Part shown: positions 34,849-42,570 of the stretch, piece after piece
Position numbering within the stretch: the first letter of the stretch is position 1
Layout: every line of letters starts with the position of its first letter
Assembly: GCA_002490835.1 (NCBI GenBank)
Contig: DKUU01000042.1
Coordinates: 1 to 64,000, forward strand
DNA from: Lachnospiraceae bacterium UBA7196
GTDB taxonomy: Bacteria > Bacillota > Clostridia > Lachnospirales > Lachnospiraceae
Direction of reading: 5' to 3'
Length of the DNA: 64,000 bases
Notes under the pieces: generated by a model
Seen by the model: only the letters and a program-made list of their open reading frames with translations
The model's database searches: none
What the model was told of the DNA's origin: nothing
Position numbers and translations under genes: made by a program

Positions 34849-35172
34849 CTATTTCGAGTCCGCTAAATGCTTCCGTATCGAATTTGCAAATCCCTCATCC
34901 GTCACCGCAAGGACCGATCTCTCCTCCCTGCCCATGGAATGCCCGACTGTTTCTTTTGTCCCATAGACGACACAGGGAACCCTGTAATAATCACACATGT
35001 TATTATATTTCTTTCTGGTATTATCCGACGCATCTTCCGCGATGATGACCAGGCGCGCCTTACCGCATTTCACTGCCTGTTCCGTTGCAAATCCGCCACT
35101 GACAACATTTCTGGAGCGTGCGGCGAGTCCCAGCATGGACAATACCTTATCCCTTCCCGGTATCTGCTTCAT
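34849..35172 (-). CDS. ylxQ: L7Ae-family RNA-binding protein
   Basis: 107 residues of the L7Ae/L30e/S12e/Gadd45 fold that binds kink-turn RNA. The core MLGLAARSRNVVSGGFATEQAVKCGKARLVIIAEDASDN is characteristic. The start at MKQIPGRD is chosen because GGAGG lies just upstream; it overlaps the end of rnpM by 26 bases. It sits in the conserved nusA-ylxR-ylxQ-infB order. The precise RNA partner is not known for this family. Confidence 0.9.
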   Translation of the reverse strand: MKQIPGRDKVLSMLGLAARSRNVVSGGFATEQAVKCGKARLVIIAEDASDNTRKKYNNMCDYYRVPCVVYGTKETVGHSMGREERSVLAVTDEGFANSIRKHLADSK

Positions 35173-35437
35173 GCCCGCCCTCCTCAAACTCCTTCTCCAG
35201 AGTCTCGTATATTTCGTCCGGTATGCGCTGCTTAAAAGAACGCTCCAGACCCTTGTTCTTTCTGGCTTTTACAAGGCATCCCATCTGCTTGCACAGATAG
35301 GCGCCCCTGCCGTTCTTTCTTCCCGTCATATCAAGGAAGATCGGCCCCTCCGCGCTCCTCAACACGCGCATCATCTCTTTTTTATCTCTCATTTCTCCGC
35401 AGCCTACGCACTGGCGCAGAGATACTTTTTTTGCCAT
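35147..35437 (-). CDS. rnpM: YlxR/RnpM RNA-binding protein
   Basis: 96 residues, DUF448 family. The conserved RQCVGCGEMRDKKEMMRVLR N-terminus and TGRKNGRGAYLC block are intact. This family has been described as a modulator of RNase P and as a nucleoid-associated regulator. The C-terminal tail is acidic. Located immediately downstream of nusA (19 bases). Confidence 0.92.
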   Translation of the reverse strand: MAKKVSLRQCVGCGEMRDKKEMMRVLRSAEGPIFLDMTGRKNGRGAYLCKQMGCLVKARKNKGLERSFKQRIPDEIYETLEKEFEEGGHEADTGKG

Positions 35438-35456
35438 ACTGCTCCTCGCTTCACAC

Positions 35457-36662
35457 TTACGACTCGTCGCCGTCCTCTTCTATCATTTCTTCCGGCTCAT
35501 AGGACTCGCCGCCCTCTTCTGCGTAGGCCGCTTCCTCATACTCGCCGTCATAGCCCTCCTCATCGTAACCTTCCTCGTCATACTCCTCGTCGTCGTAGAC
35601 GTAATCCTCATAACGGAAGCCGGGCGCGTCTTTGGCCTGCGTCTCGCTCTTGATGTCGATCTTATATCCTGTCAGTCTGGCTGCCAATCTGGCGTTCTGC
35701 CCCTCTTTACCGATTGCGAGGGAGAGCTGATAATCCGGCACCACGACCTTGGCCGTCTTCTCCTCAGGATCTGCGAACACCGCCACGATCTTTGCCGGGG
35801 AAAGCGCATTTTGGATCAGATTACCGGGGTTCTCATCCCAGTTCACGATATCGATCTTCTCCCCGCAAAGCTCATCCACGATGGAATTGACTCTGGCGCC
35901 GTTGATGCCTACACAGGCACCCACAGCGTCCACGTTGGGATTGTTGGAGCGCACCGCAAGTTTCGTCCTGCTGCCCGCTTCTCTGGCAATGCTCATGATC
36001 TCCACCGTACCGTCCTTGATCTCCGTCACCTCGGACTCAAAGAGGCGCTTCACCAGTTCCGGATGCGTGCGGCTCACTAAGATCCGCGGCCCTTTAGGGG
36101 TGTTCCTCACCTCAAGGATATATACTTTGATGCGCTCGGTAGGACGGAAATGCTCCGTTTTCACCTGCTCGTTCTCATTGAGGATGGCATCCGCCTTTCC
36201 CAGATTGATCGATATGTTCTTTCCCATGTAGCGCTGTACAATACCCGTCACCACATCCTTTTCCTTTTCAAAATACTGGTTATAGATGACGCTGCGCTCT
36301 TCCTCGCGGATCTTTTGTAAGATCACACTCTTGGCATTCTGGGTAGCGATGCGGCCAAACTCCTTGGAGCGGATCTCTACGCGAACGATATCACCCACCT
36401 TGGCCGTCGGGTCGATTTCAGCCGCATCTTCGGGAGAAATCTGCATCACCGGATCCTCAACCTCCTCTGCGACTTCCTTTTCGGCATAGCAGTAGTAGTC
36501 GCAGGTCTCCCTGTCGATCTCCACCTTCACATTGTCCGCCTTACCATAGTGGTTTCTGTAGGCGGTGATCAGTGAATTTTCGATGGCCTCAAAGAGAGTG
36601 TCCTTGCTGATCTCCTTTTCCCTCTCCAGAATGTCGAGCGCCTCCATCAATTCCTTATTCAT
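35457..36662 (-). CDS. nusA: Transcription termination/antitermination factor NusA
   Basis: 401 residues. N-terminal RNA-polymerase-binding domain, S1 domain (about 135-200), KH1 and KH2 (about 200-345; GACVGINGARVNSIVDEL and SLAIGKEGQNARLAARLTGYKIDI). It binds RNA polymerase and nascent RNA at pauses. The last about 50 residues form an acidic Tyr-rich tail with repeated DEEGY units, an unusual replacement for the C-terminal acidic repeats of proteobacterial NusA. Between rimP and rnpM. Confidence 0.96.
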   Translation of the reverse strand: MNKELMEALDILEREKEISKDTLFEAIENSLITAYRNHYGKADNVKVEIDRETCDYYCYAEKEVAEEVEDPVMQISPEDAAEIDPTAKVGDIVRVEIRSKEFGRIATQNAKSVILQKIREEERSVIYNQYFEKEKDVVTGIVQRYMGKNISINLGKADAILNENEQVKTEHFRPTERIKVYILEVRNTPKGPRILVSRTHPELVKRLFESEVTEIKDGTVEIMSIAREAGSRTKLAVRSNNPNVDAVGACVGINGARVNSIVDELCGEKIDIVNWDENPGNLIQNALSPAKIVAVFADPEEKTAKVVVPDYQLSLAIGKEGQNARLAARLTGYKIDIKSETQAKDAPGFRYEDYVYDDEEYDEEGYDEEGYDGEYEEAAYAEEGGESYEPEEMIEEDGDES

Positions 36663-36708
36663 TTTCCATTGTCCTCCTATGTCTCATTGCTGATTATCCA
36701 TAAACGAG

Positions 36709-37173
36709 TCAGAAGTCAAGCGCCATTCTGACCGTCGCGATCTCCCGTCTCTCAAAGACGCGCGGGCTACCGTCTTCCTCTATGGTGATCGTACCCGCGT
36801 CATACGCCTTCAATATCCCTGAAAATTCCTTGGTTTTGTCGATAGGTTTATAGGTTTTGATCTCCACCTTTTCCCCAAGACTCTGCTCCAGATGCCGGTC
36901 TTTTTTTAAAATCCTGCCAAGCCCCGGACTGCTGACCTCCAAAATATAGGCGTCCGGTATAAAATCCTCCGCATCAAGCGCATCCGATAAAGCGCGGCTC
37001 ACCGTTTCGCAGTCCTGAATGTTCACCCCATCCGGCTTATCGATATAGACCCGCAGATAATAGTCCTTTCCTTCCTTTACATACTCCACATCATAGACGG
37101 AAACGCCCGCTTTTTCAACGATAGGAGCAAGAAGACCTTCTGTCTTCTCTTCGTAAGTCTCTCTCTTTGACAT
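36709..37173 (-). CDS. rimP: Ribosome maturation factor RimP
   Basis: 154 residues. Required for 30S assembly. The N-terminal VSVYDVEYVKEGKDYYLRVYIDKPDGVNIQDCE and the VSSPGLGRILKKDRH motif are the family signatures. The start at MSKRETY follows GGAGGT by four bases; an ATG four codons earlier overlaps that site. First gene of the translation operon. Confidence 0.95.
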   Translation of the reverse strand: MSKRETYEEKTEGLLAPIVEKAGVSVYDVEYVKEGKDYYLRVYIDKPDGVNIQDCETVSRALSDALDAEDFIPDAYILEVSSPGLGRILKKDRHLEQSLGEKVEIKTYKPIDKTKEFSGILKAYDAGTITIEEDGSPRVFERREIATVRMALDF

Positions 37174-37269
37174 ATTTACCTCCATACAGGAGTCACAAAC
37201 CCGCGATTGATAAATCAGCACATCAGCGTGACTTTTCAATCTTCCTCCTAATGCAGCCCGCACATAGAA

Positions 37270-37294
37270 AGAGTGGACTCGTTAAGTCCACTCT
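37270..37294 (-). other. Leader hairpin 2 of the rimP operon
   Basis: AGAGTGGACT (37270-37279) and AGTCCACTCT (37285-37294) form a perfect 10-bp stem with a 5-base loop, about 100 bases before the rimP start. It may be an attenuator or protective 5' structure. Confidence 0.6.
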
Positions 37295-37296
37295 TA

Positions 37297-37325
37297 CTTT
37301 CAGTAACCATTCTAAATACTGAAAG
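37297..37325 (-). other. Leader hairpin 1 of the rimP operon
   Basis: CTTTCAGTA (37297-37305) and TACTGAAAG (37317-37325) form a perfect 9-bp stem directly after the -10 box, so it would be at the very 5' end of the transcript. Confidence 0.55.
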
Positions 37326-37326
37326 T

Positions 37327-37355
37327 ATTATACCACCCTTTTTCTTTCATTGCAA
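37327..37355 (-). promoter_or_regulatory. Strong promoter of the rimP-nusA-infB operon
   Basis: On the minus strand TTGCAA (37350-37355), 17-base spacer, TATAAT (37327-37332). It lies back to back with a weaker plus-strand promoter for the next gene. Confidence 0.85.
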
Positions 37356-37362
37356 GTGCTAT

Positions 37363-37391
37363 TTGACAGAATAGTGATTTTCCTATACGCT
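37363..37391 (+). promoter_or_regulatory. Possible promoter for the DUF6020-like gene
   Basis: Perfect TTGACA (37363-37368) followed after 17 bases by TACGCT (37386-37391), a poor -10 box. About 35 bases before the start codon. Confidence 0.45.
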
Positions 37392-37426
37392 AAGAATAAT
37401 TCTATATCCTATAAGGGAGACAGACA

Positions 37427-39280
37427 ATGACTAAAAAGACAGACCGCATCTTACTGTTTCATCTTGCCCAGAGCTTCTTTACTACTTGGGCGCTGATGAA
37501 GGCATCCCGCATGGAACCCGGAAACATCCTGACCTTCGTGTTCTTTCTCCTTGCCTTTTTCTTCTATCGGCATGTGAACCGCAGGATGGCTCTTTTGGAG
37601 ATCTCCAACCGGCTCTCGCTCGCCGCCGCTGTCCTCTTTACCTTCCTCTACATGGCCGTGGACTATCCGCATTATATCGAACTGCTCACAAGCCGCCTTT
37701 ACCGTACGATTATACTTGTCGTCATCTTTGTCGGCTTTGTATCCCTTTTTTATAACCTGCTGCTCTTTCTGTTTTCCTATACCTGCGACAAAGAGCTGCT
37801 GGAACGCAATCTCCTCACTCATTATCAAGATGCCCTGTACACACATACCGGGCCGCATAAAAGGCTGTCCGCCTGCATCAGCGCGGTCGTGAATTTTGGC
37901 CGCAGCCGCACGGCGCTTAGCGCCTTTCTCGCCTGTATGCTGTGCTGGCTGCCCTATTATTTCTATCAATATCCGGGTATCATGACGCCCGACAGCATCA
38001 ACCAGTTCGAGCAGGTGTTGGGCCTCATCCCCTACTCTAATCACCATCCATGGGTCCATACGCTGCTCTTCGGTTTCTTCTACCGTCTGGGCTATGCGCT
38101 CACAGGCGACATGGTGGCCGCCGTTTCCGCCTATACCATTTTCCAGATGTGTCTGCTCGCGGGCAGCATCGCCTATTTCATTTCCACGCTGCGCGCATAC
38201 CGGATCCGTCCCTTTGTCCTGTTTCTGGTAACAGGCTTTTATGCGTTCATCCCCTACCATGCGGTCTTCTCCGTCACCCTCTGGAAAGACATCCCCTTTG
38301 CGGCGGCGGCGCTTTTATTTTGCTGTTCCATCCTGCGCCTTTCCATCCGCGGCGATATCGATGCAGAACATCTCACCATTTTCACAATATCAGGTGTTAT
38401 GATATGTTTATTCCGTTCGAACGGCTGGTACGCCTATCTTCTGGCCCTGCCTTTTCTGCTGTTCGGCTTCCGCAAAAAGGCGAAAGCAATCTATCCCCTG
38501 CTCCTTTTCACGCTGCTTTGCGCCGTCATTGTCAAATATCCCGTGATGCGGGCCTTCCACGTAGAACAGCCTGATTTCATTGAATCCGTCAGCATCCCTA
38601 TGCAGCAAATAACAGCCGTTATTTGCAATGACAGAGCACTTACGGCCGAGGAGACCGCTCTGATCGAGGAAGTGGTGGACCTGACCTACATCCATGAGCT
38701 CTACAATCCCGGTTTTGCGGATAATATCAAAGAACTGGTGCGCGCGGGAAATCAGGACTACCTTGTCGCCCACAAGAAGGAATTTTTCGATCTCTGGCTG
38801 CATCTGGGTCTGCGCTATCCCGGAGACTACCTGACCGCCTATATCCGGCAGACCTATGGCTACTGGTATCCTGACTCCTTCTATCTGGTGGCGGAGGCCG
38901 AAGGTGTCAGCGCCACGGATCTCGGTGTCTCCCATACTCCGTTGATTGGCGGCCCTCTTGTCATAAAGGGAAAAGAAATCGCCATCAAACTGGGCGGTAT
39001 GGTACCCATCTACGGCACACTCTGGAGCATGGGCGTGGCTTGCTGGGTTCTGCTCTTTTCCATCTGCACCGTGGTCATCCGCGGAGAATCCTATAAGCTC
39101 ATCTGCTATCTGCCAAGCGTCACCCTGCTTCTCACCGTGCTGGTCGCGACGCCCGTGGCCACGGAGTTTCGCTATGTCTACTTTATGGTTTTGTGTCTGC
39201 CTTTTTATCTGATGACGGCGATGTTGCCGGAAGAGAAGGAACGCATAGACAGTCCGAATGATATAAACGTAATTTCGTAA
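37427..39280 (+). CDS. Large polytopic membrane protein, DUF6020-like
   Basis: 617 residues with about 12 hydrophobic segments, including four in the first 125 residues and several between 170 and 360. A conserved-looking extracytoplasmic block YQYPGIMTPDSINQFEQVLGLIPYSNHHPW follows the fifth helix, and a soluble loop of about 150 residues lies near 380-530. The overall layout resembles C-type glycosyltransferase or O-antigen-related membrane proteins; I recognise it as DUF6020-like, function not established. GGGAG precedes the ATG. It contains two ATAAC-N4-GTTAT sites 222 bases apart. Confidence 0.75.
   Translation: MTKKTDRILLFHLAQSFFTTWALMKASRMEPGNILTFVFFLLAFFFYRHVNRRMALLEISNRLSLAAAVLFTFLYMAVDYPHYIELLTSRLYRTIILVVIFVGFVSLFYNLLLFLFSYTCDKELLERNLLTHYQDALYTHTGPHKRLSACISAVVNFGRSRTALSAFLACMLCWLPYYFYQYPGIMTPDSINQFEQVLGLIPYSNHHPWVHTLLFGFFYRLGYALTGDMVAAVSAYTIFQMCLLAGSIAYFISTLRAYRIRPFVLFLVTGFYAFIPYHAVFSVTLWKDIPFAAAALLFCCSILRLSIRGDIDAEHLTIFTISGVMICLFRSNGWYAYLLALPFLLFGFRKKAKAIYPLLLFTLLCAVIVKYPVMRAFHVEQPDFIESVSIPMQQITAVICNDRALTAEETALIEEVVDLTYIHELYNPGFADNIKELVRAGNQDYLVAHKKEFFDLWLHLGLRYPGDYLTAYIRQTYGYWYPDSFYLVAEAEGVSATDLGVSHTPLIGGPLVIKGKEIAIKLGGMVPIYGTLWSMGVACWVLLFSICTVVIRGESYKLICYLPSVTLLLTVLVATPVATEFRYVYFMVLCLPFYLMTAMLPEEKERIDSPNDINVIS
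38609..38622. repeat. ATAAC-N4-GTTAT palindrome, exact, in coding sequence
   Basis: ATAACAGCCGTTAT; the symmetry extends to nine-base arms GCAAATAAC/GTTATTTGC at 38605-38626, the longest of any copy. Lies in the DUF6020-like gene. Confidence 0.7.
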
Positions 39281-39310
39281 TATTTTTTTGTAAAATAATT
39301 CTAAAATCTG

Positions 39311-39339
39311 TGGACATTCATTTCTATCTGTGATATACT
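39311..39339 (+). promoter_or_regulatory. Promoter for the coiled-coil gene
   Basis: TGGACA (39311-39316), 17-base spacer, TATACT (39334-39339) with an upstream TG (extended -10). Confidence 0.7.
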
Positions 39340-39430
39340 CTGTTTACCTGGAGAGAAACACAATTGCAAAATTATATAGTAATCTGTGCGTGCTGCCGTG
39401 CAACATTCATATACCAAAAGGAGGTTACTT

Positions 39431-40036
39431 ATGAACGACAGTGCAAAATTGGATCTGCTTCTATCTGAAATGCGGGAAGCCAGAGGGGACATTCATCTCC
39501 TGAAAGAGGATGTCCAAACTATGAAAGGGGATATCCATCTCTTAAAAGATGAGGTCCAGACCTTGAAAGGGGATGTCCAAACCTTGAAGGAGGAAGTCCA
39601 TGTCCTCAAAGAGGACTCTCAGACTATGAAAGAGAACTTCCGCGTCTTAAGCGAGGACGTCCAGACCTTAAAGGAGGAAGTCCATGTCCTCAAAGAGGAC
39701 TCTCAGACTATGAAAGAGAACTTCCGCGTCTTAAATGAAGATGTTCAGACCCTGAAAGAAAACTTCCGGGTCTTAAATGAAGATGTTCAAACCCTGAAAG
39801 AAAGCTTCCAAAATCTTGATGCAAAAACAGACGCCATCGAAAATAAGCTGGTTCACACTAACTTAATCCTCGAAAACGAGATTCGCGTCAATATCCGGCG
39901 AGTGGCGGAAGGTCATCTCGACCTCTCCCGAAATCTGCATGACGCAATGCATCCAAGCAATGAGGTGGAAATGCTATCCATCAGAGTAGGCGTGCTTGAA
40001 TCCGATATGAGGAAGGTAAAGGCAAAACTCGCTTAA
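39431..40036 (+). CDS. Heptad-repeat coiled-coil protein, unknown function
   Basis: 201 residues. Residues about 20-140 are an almost perfect series of heptads built from variants of EDVQTLK, EEVHVLK, EDSQTMK and ENFRVLN, predicting one long cytoplasmic coiled coil. The C-terminal 60 residues are a less repetitive helical region. No signal peptide or membrane segment. The start at MNDSAKL follows AAAGGAGG. The gene is monocistronic, with its own promoter and terminator. Scaffold or tether function is only a guess. The repeats are near identical at DNA level, so copy number may vary among strains. Confidence 0.8.
   Translation: MNDSAKLDLLLSEMREARGDIHLLKEDVQTMKGDIHLLKDEVQTLKGDVQTLKEEVHVLKEDSQTMKENFRVLSEDVQTLKEEVHVLKEDSQTMKENFRVLNEDVQTLKENFRVLNEDVQTLKESFQNLDAKTDAIENKLVHTNLILENEIRVNIRRVAEGHLDLSRNLHDAMHPSNEVEMLSIRVGVLESDMRKVKAKLA
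39587..39734 (+). repeat. Intragenic 64-bp direct repeat
   Basis: An identical 64-base unit occurs at 39587-39650 and 39671-39734, offset by 84 bases (four heptads). A further about 42-base unit repeats immediately downstream (about 39731-39810). The identity at synonymous positions points to recent duplication. Confidence 0.9.
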
Positions 40037-40056
40037 TGCGGAACATAATCAGCAAA

Positions 40057-40102
40057 CGAAAGAAAACCGACAACTGAATTTACAGTTGTCGGTTTTCTTT
40101 CG
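40057..40102. terminator. Bidirectional intrinsic terminator
   Basis: A perfect 20-bp inverted repeat with a 6-base loop. The GC core CCGACAACTG/CAGTTGTCGG is flanked by an A-rich arm and a T-rich arm (TTTTCTTT), so it can terminate the coiled-coil gene from the left and the tRNA transcript from the right. Confidence 0.9.
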
Positions 40103-40127
40103 GGTTGGGCTGTTCTAAAACAGTCAA

Positions 40128-40199
40128 CAGCTCGTAGGGGAATCGAACCCCTGTTTCCGCCGTGAGAGGGCGGCGTCTTAACCGCTTGACCAACGAGCC
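40128..40199 (-). tRNA. tRNA-Glu (anticodon CTC)
   Basis: 72 bases. Acceptor GGCTCGT pairs with ACGAGCT (position 1-72 is a G-U pair), D arm contains GGTCAAGCGGTTAAGAC, anticodon stem CCGCC/GGCGG with loop CTCTCAC giving anticodon CTC, and T arm AGGGG-TTCGATT-CCCCT. Discriminator base is G; the CCA end is not encoded. Decodes GAG. It is a single-gene transcript between its own promoter and the bidirectional terminator. Confidence 0.93.
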
Positions 40200-40218
40200 A
40201 TCTGATTGACACTTGCTT

Positions 40219-40247
40219 ATTCTATTATATTTTCGGAGAGAATGCAA
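40219..40247 (-). promoter_or_regulatory. Promoter of tRNA-Glu
   Basis: On the minus strand TTGCAT (40242-40247), 17-base spacer, TAGAAT (40219-40224), about 20 bases before the mature tRNA 5' end. Confidence 0.6.
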
Positions 40248-40257
40248 GTCCTTTTTA

Positions 40258-42054
40258 CTATTTTTTCTCTATTTTTTCAAAACCGCCGTCAAAAAGCCAC
40301 ACATCATCCGTCGTCTGGCCTGCGTCCGCATCCTCAGAGTTCTCAGTCGTACTGCGGTATGCGGCGTTATACATGGGAATCACCACGTCGCTGCCATCGG
40401 CAAAGGTATAGTCCACAAGCGCACGTCCGTCCGACTTCATGGAACTGATCTTGGCGCTGCCGCCCGTCAGATTTAAGATCCATTCCGCCGCCGTGTCCGG
40501 ACTTCTGTAGACGGCATTGCGGTCCTCACCGCCGTTTTCCCTGTCAGATTCGGTCTGAAACTGAATCGACTCCAAAAAGCCCCGCTCCACATAATCCGTA
40601 AAAGAGTAACTCCCAGCGATCAAATAAGCCTCGTCAAACTCCTCCTTAGAAGAAATATTGTCCAGATAGCGGAGTTCGCTGCCTGTCACCTGATAATTCC
40701 CTTCTCCTTCCGTCTCACTCCAGACAAAACGAAGTTCCTCCTTCCAGACCACCACATGGGGATCGGAAGTCCACGCATAATACCAGATCTCAGCCTGATT
40801 TTCACCTTCTCTGCCCGCACCGAGCTCCTCGGTCAACACACAGCGAAACTCATTCGGCCAGGGACTCGACAAACCAAAGGAATAGACTCCCTCCGTCTGA
40901 TCCAAATAAGGCAGGCTCTGATAAGCGGTTTCCTCATCCGCATACATACCCACGATTTTATCCCCGTTGCGTTCACAGTAGGTATTGGCATAGGTATCGA
41001 GGAAGCGAAGCCTCTCCGCCGTCAGTTCCTCCTGTTTACTGCCCTTGTCCGCCGGATTGAGCGCAAGCCCTGCCGCCAGCGCGCACAAAAGCGCCGTCAG
41101 TACCGCCGCTGTCGCGATTCTGCCTCTCTTATAAGAGAGAATATTGCGGATGCGGCCTTTTAACCCGCTCTCACAAAAGGCTACGGGACCCGGATGAAAC
41201 CCTGTTTCCTCACAGGAAAGGGACAAAAGCGCCCGCGAATAGTCCTGCTTTACCTCCTCGCCCAGCCGCTTTAGAACCGTCTCATCGCAGGACATCTCCA
41301 TATCGTTCTCCATCAGCTTAAAGGAAAGCCACACAAAAGGATTGAACCAGTGCAGGCACACCGCGCCCCAGAAGAGCAGCTTGACCAGATAGTCTTTTCT
41401 GGCAATATGCACCCGCTCATGCGCCAGCACATAGCGACGCTCTTCCGGCTGTAAATGCGCCGGCAGATAAATGCGCGGGCGGATCAACCCGAACACAAAA
41501 GGCGCGGCAATCCCATCCGTCTCATAGACATTCTCTTTCGCTCCCCCATCGGTTTTCTCTGCCACGGGCTGCGCCTTGGACAAAAAACGTTTCAGTCTGA
41601 CTGCCGTCCAAACGCTGTAACCAAGCAGGACGGCCACGCCGGCAAGCCAGATTCCTGCGCATACTGTAAGGACTCTTTGCAGCATCTCTATCGCCTGCCA
41701 TTTCTCAATCGGTGAAGTAGCCGCCGATTCTGTCACTCTGCTGTTTTGATCCGCCTCTTCGTTTTCATCAGGCAGATAGCCTTTCCCCTGCCACACTGTT
41801 TCCTGTCCGTCATAAATGATTTTCTCCTCTACAACGGCGGGATCTATCCTCACCAGACTGTAGTTGCTGGTAAAAGAAACGGGACAAAGCAGCCGAAACA
41901 ATACCACGCTCCACAGCAGATAGGAAAACAGCTTCGCCTGCCTTTTTAGCAGCAGCCGCAGCACGATGACCGCGCCGATGCAGTAAACGGCCGTCAGGCT
42001 CATACCTAATATTTTATAAAACAATACGCCGCAATAAAATTTCGCCATATTCAT
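40258..42054 (-). CDS. BlaR1-like M56 metalloprotease sensor
   Basis: 598 residues. Four predicted membrane helices (three in the first 130 residues, one near 325-345) surround an M56 zinc protease domain with HERVH near residue 208 and the downstream MENDMEMSCDE motif. The C-terminal 250 residues outside the membrane are not a recognisable penicillin-binding domain, so the ligand need not be a beta-lactam. By analogy to BlaR1/MecR1 it would cleave or inactivate the BlaI-like repressor on signal. AAGGAG precedes the ATG. Lies 76 bases after the repressor gene. Confidence 0.88.
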   Translation of the reverse strand: MNMAKFYCGVLFYKILGMSLTAVYCIGAVIVLRLLLKRQAKLFSYLLWSVVLFRLLCPVSFTSNYSLVRIDPAVVEEKIIYDGQETVWQGKGYLPDENEEADQNSRVTESAATSPIEKWQAIEMLQRVLTVCAGIWLAGVAVLLGYSVWTAVRLKRFLSKAQPVAEKTDGGAKENVYETDGIAAPFVFGLIRPRIYLPAHLQPEERRYVLAHERVHIARKDYLVKLLFWGAVCLHWFNPFVWLSFKLMENDMEMSCDETVLKRLGEEVKQDYSRALLSLSCEETGFHPGPVAFCESGLKGRIRNILSYKRGRIATAAVLTALLCALAAGLALNPADKGSKQEELTAERLRFLDTYANTYCERNGDKIVGMYADEETAYQSLPYLDQTEGVYSFGLSSPWPNEFRCVLTEELGAGREGENQAEIWYYAWTSDPHVVVWKEELRFVWSETEGEGNYQVTGSELRYLDNISSKEEFDEAYLIAGSYSFTDYVERGFLESIQFQTESDRENGGEDRNAVYRSPDTAAEWILNLTGGSAKISSMKSDGRALVDYTFADGSDVVIPMYNAAYRSTTENSEDADAGQTTDDVWLFDGGFEKIEKK

Positions 42055-42130
42055 GCTCTCCTTGTTAATCCTATGTTTTCTTCGGCTCACCTACATCATT
42101 TTTCTTGTATCTTCTCTGCTTCACCGCAGC

Positions 42131-42496
42131 TCAATCGCCTGTATGCTCGTCGATCAGTTTCTTGATCTCCTCCGCCTGCTTCTTCGTCAGCTTTTTTCCG
42201 CCCATAAAAGCCGCAAGGAAGCGGGGAATGGAGCCACCGAAGGAATCCTCCACAAACTTTCGGCTCTTATAGGCGTTAAACTCTTCCTCCGACAAAAGCG
42301 AGGTCACCACAGCGTTTTCGTTTTGGAAGATGCCCCTCTCGCAAAGCTTTTTTAATACAGTGTAAGTAGTGGATTTCTTCCAGCCAAATTCTTTTTCGCA
42401 TAATTTCACCAATTCCGGAGAAGCGATCGGCTCCCTCTGCCAGATCAGCTTCGCAAAGCGGGCCTCCCCCTCCGCCAGTTTATATTCTCTCTTCAT
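42131..42496 (-). CDS. BlaI/MecI-family transcriptional repressor
   Basis: 121 residues. N-terminal winged helix (LAEGEARFAKLIWQREPIASPELVKLCEKEFGWKKSTTYTVLKKLCERGIF) and a C-terminal dimerisation region containing the YKSRKFVEDSFGGSIPRFLAAF block. The start at MKREYKL is set by an AGGAGG site; the reading frame extends 13 codons upstream through the operator. Partner of the adjacent BlaR1-like protease; it should repress its own operon through the dyads overlapping its promoter. Confidence 0.93.
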   Translation of the reverse strand: MKREYKLAEGEARFAKLIWQREPIASPELVKLCEKEFGWKKSTTYTVLKKLCERGIFQNENAVVTSLLSEEEFNAYKSRKFVEDSFGGSIPRFLAAFMGGKKLTKKQAEEIKKLIDEHTGD

Positions 42497-42512
42497 CTCA
42501 TCCTCCTTTTGG

Positions 42513-42542
42513 TCTATTGTTAATAGACTACACATTTAGTCT
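42513..42542. promoter_or_regulatory. Operator dyads of the BlaI-like repressor
   Basis: Two overlapping inverted repeats: TCTATT-GTT-AATAGA (42513-42527) and AGACTA-N6-TAGTCT (42525-42542). The second overlaps the -10 box and both lie between promoter and ribosome site, the expected place for a BlaI/MecI-type operator. Confidence 0.75.
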
Positions 42543-42566
42543 ATCATTTATCGACCATCGTGTCAA
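42538..42566 (-). promoter_or_regulatory. Promoter of the blaI-blaR1-like operon
   Basis: On the minus strand perfect TTGACA (42561-42566), 17-base spacer, TAGACT (42538-42543). Confidence 0.75.
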
Positions 42567-42570
42567 GAAA

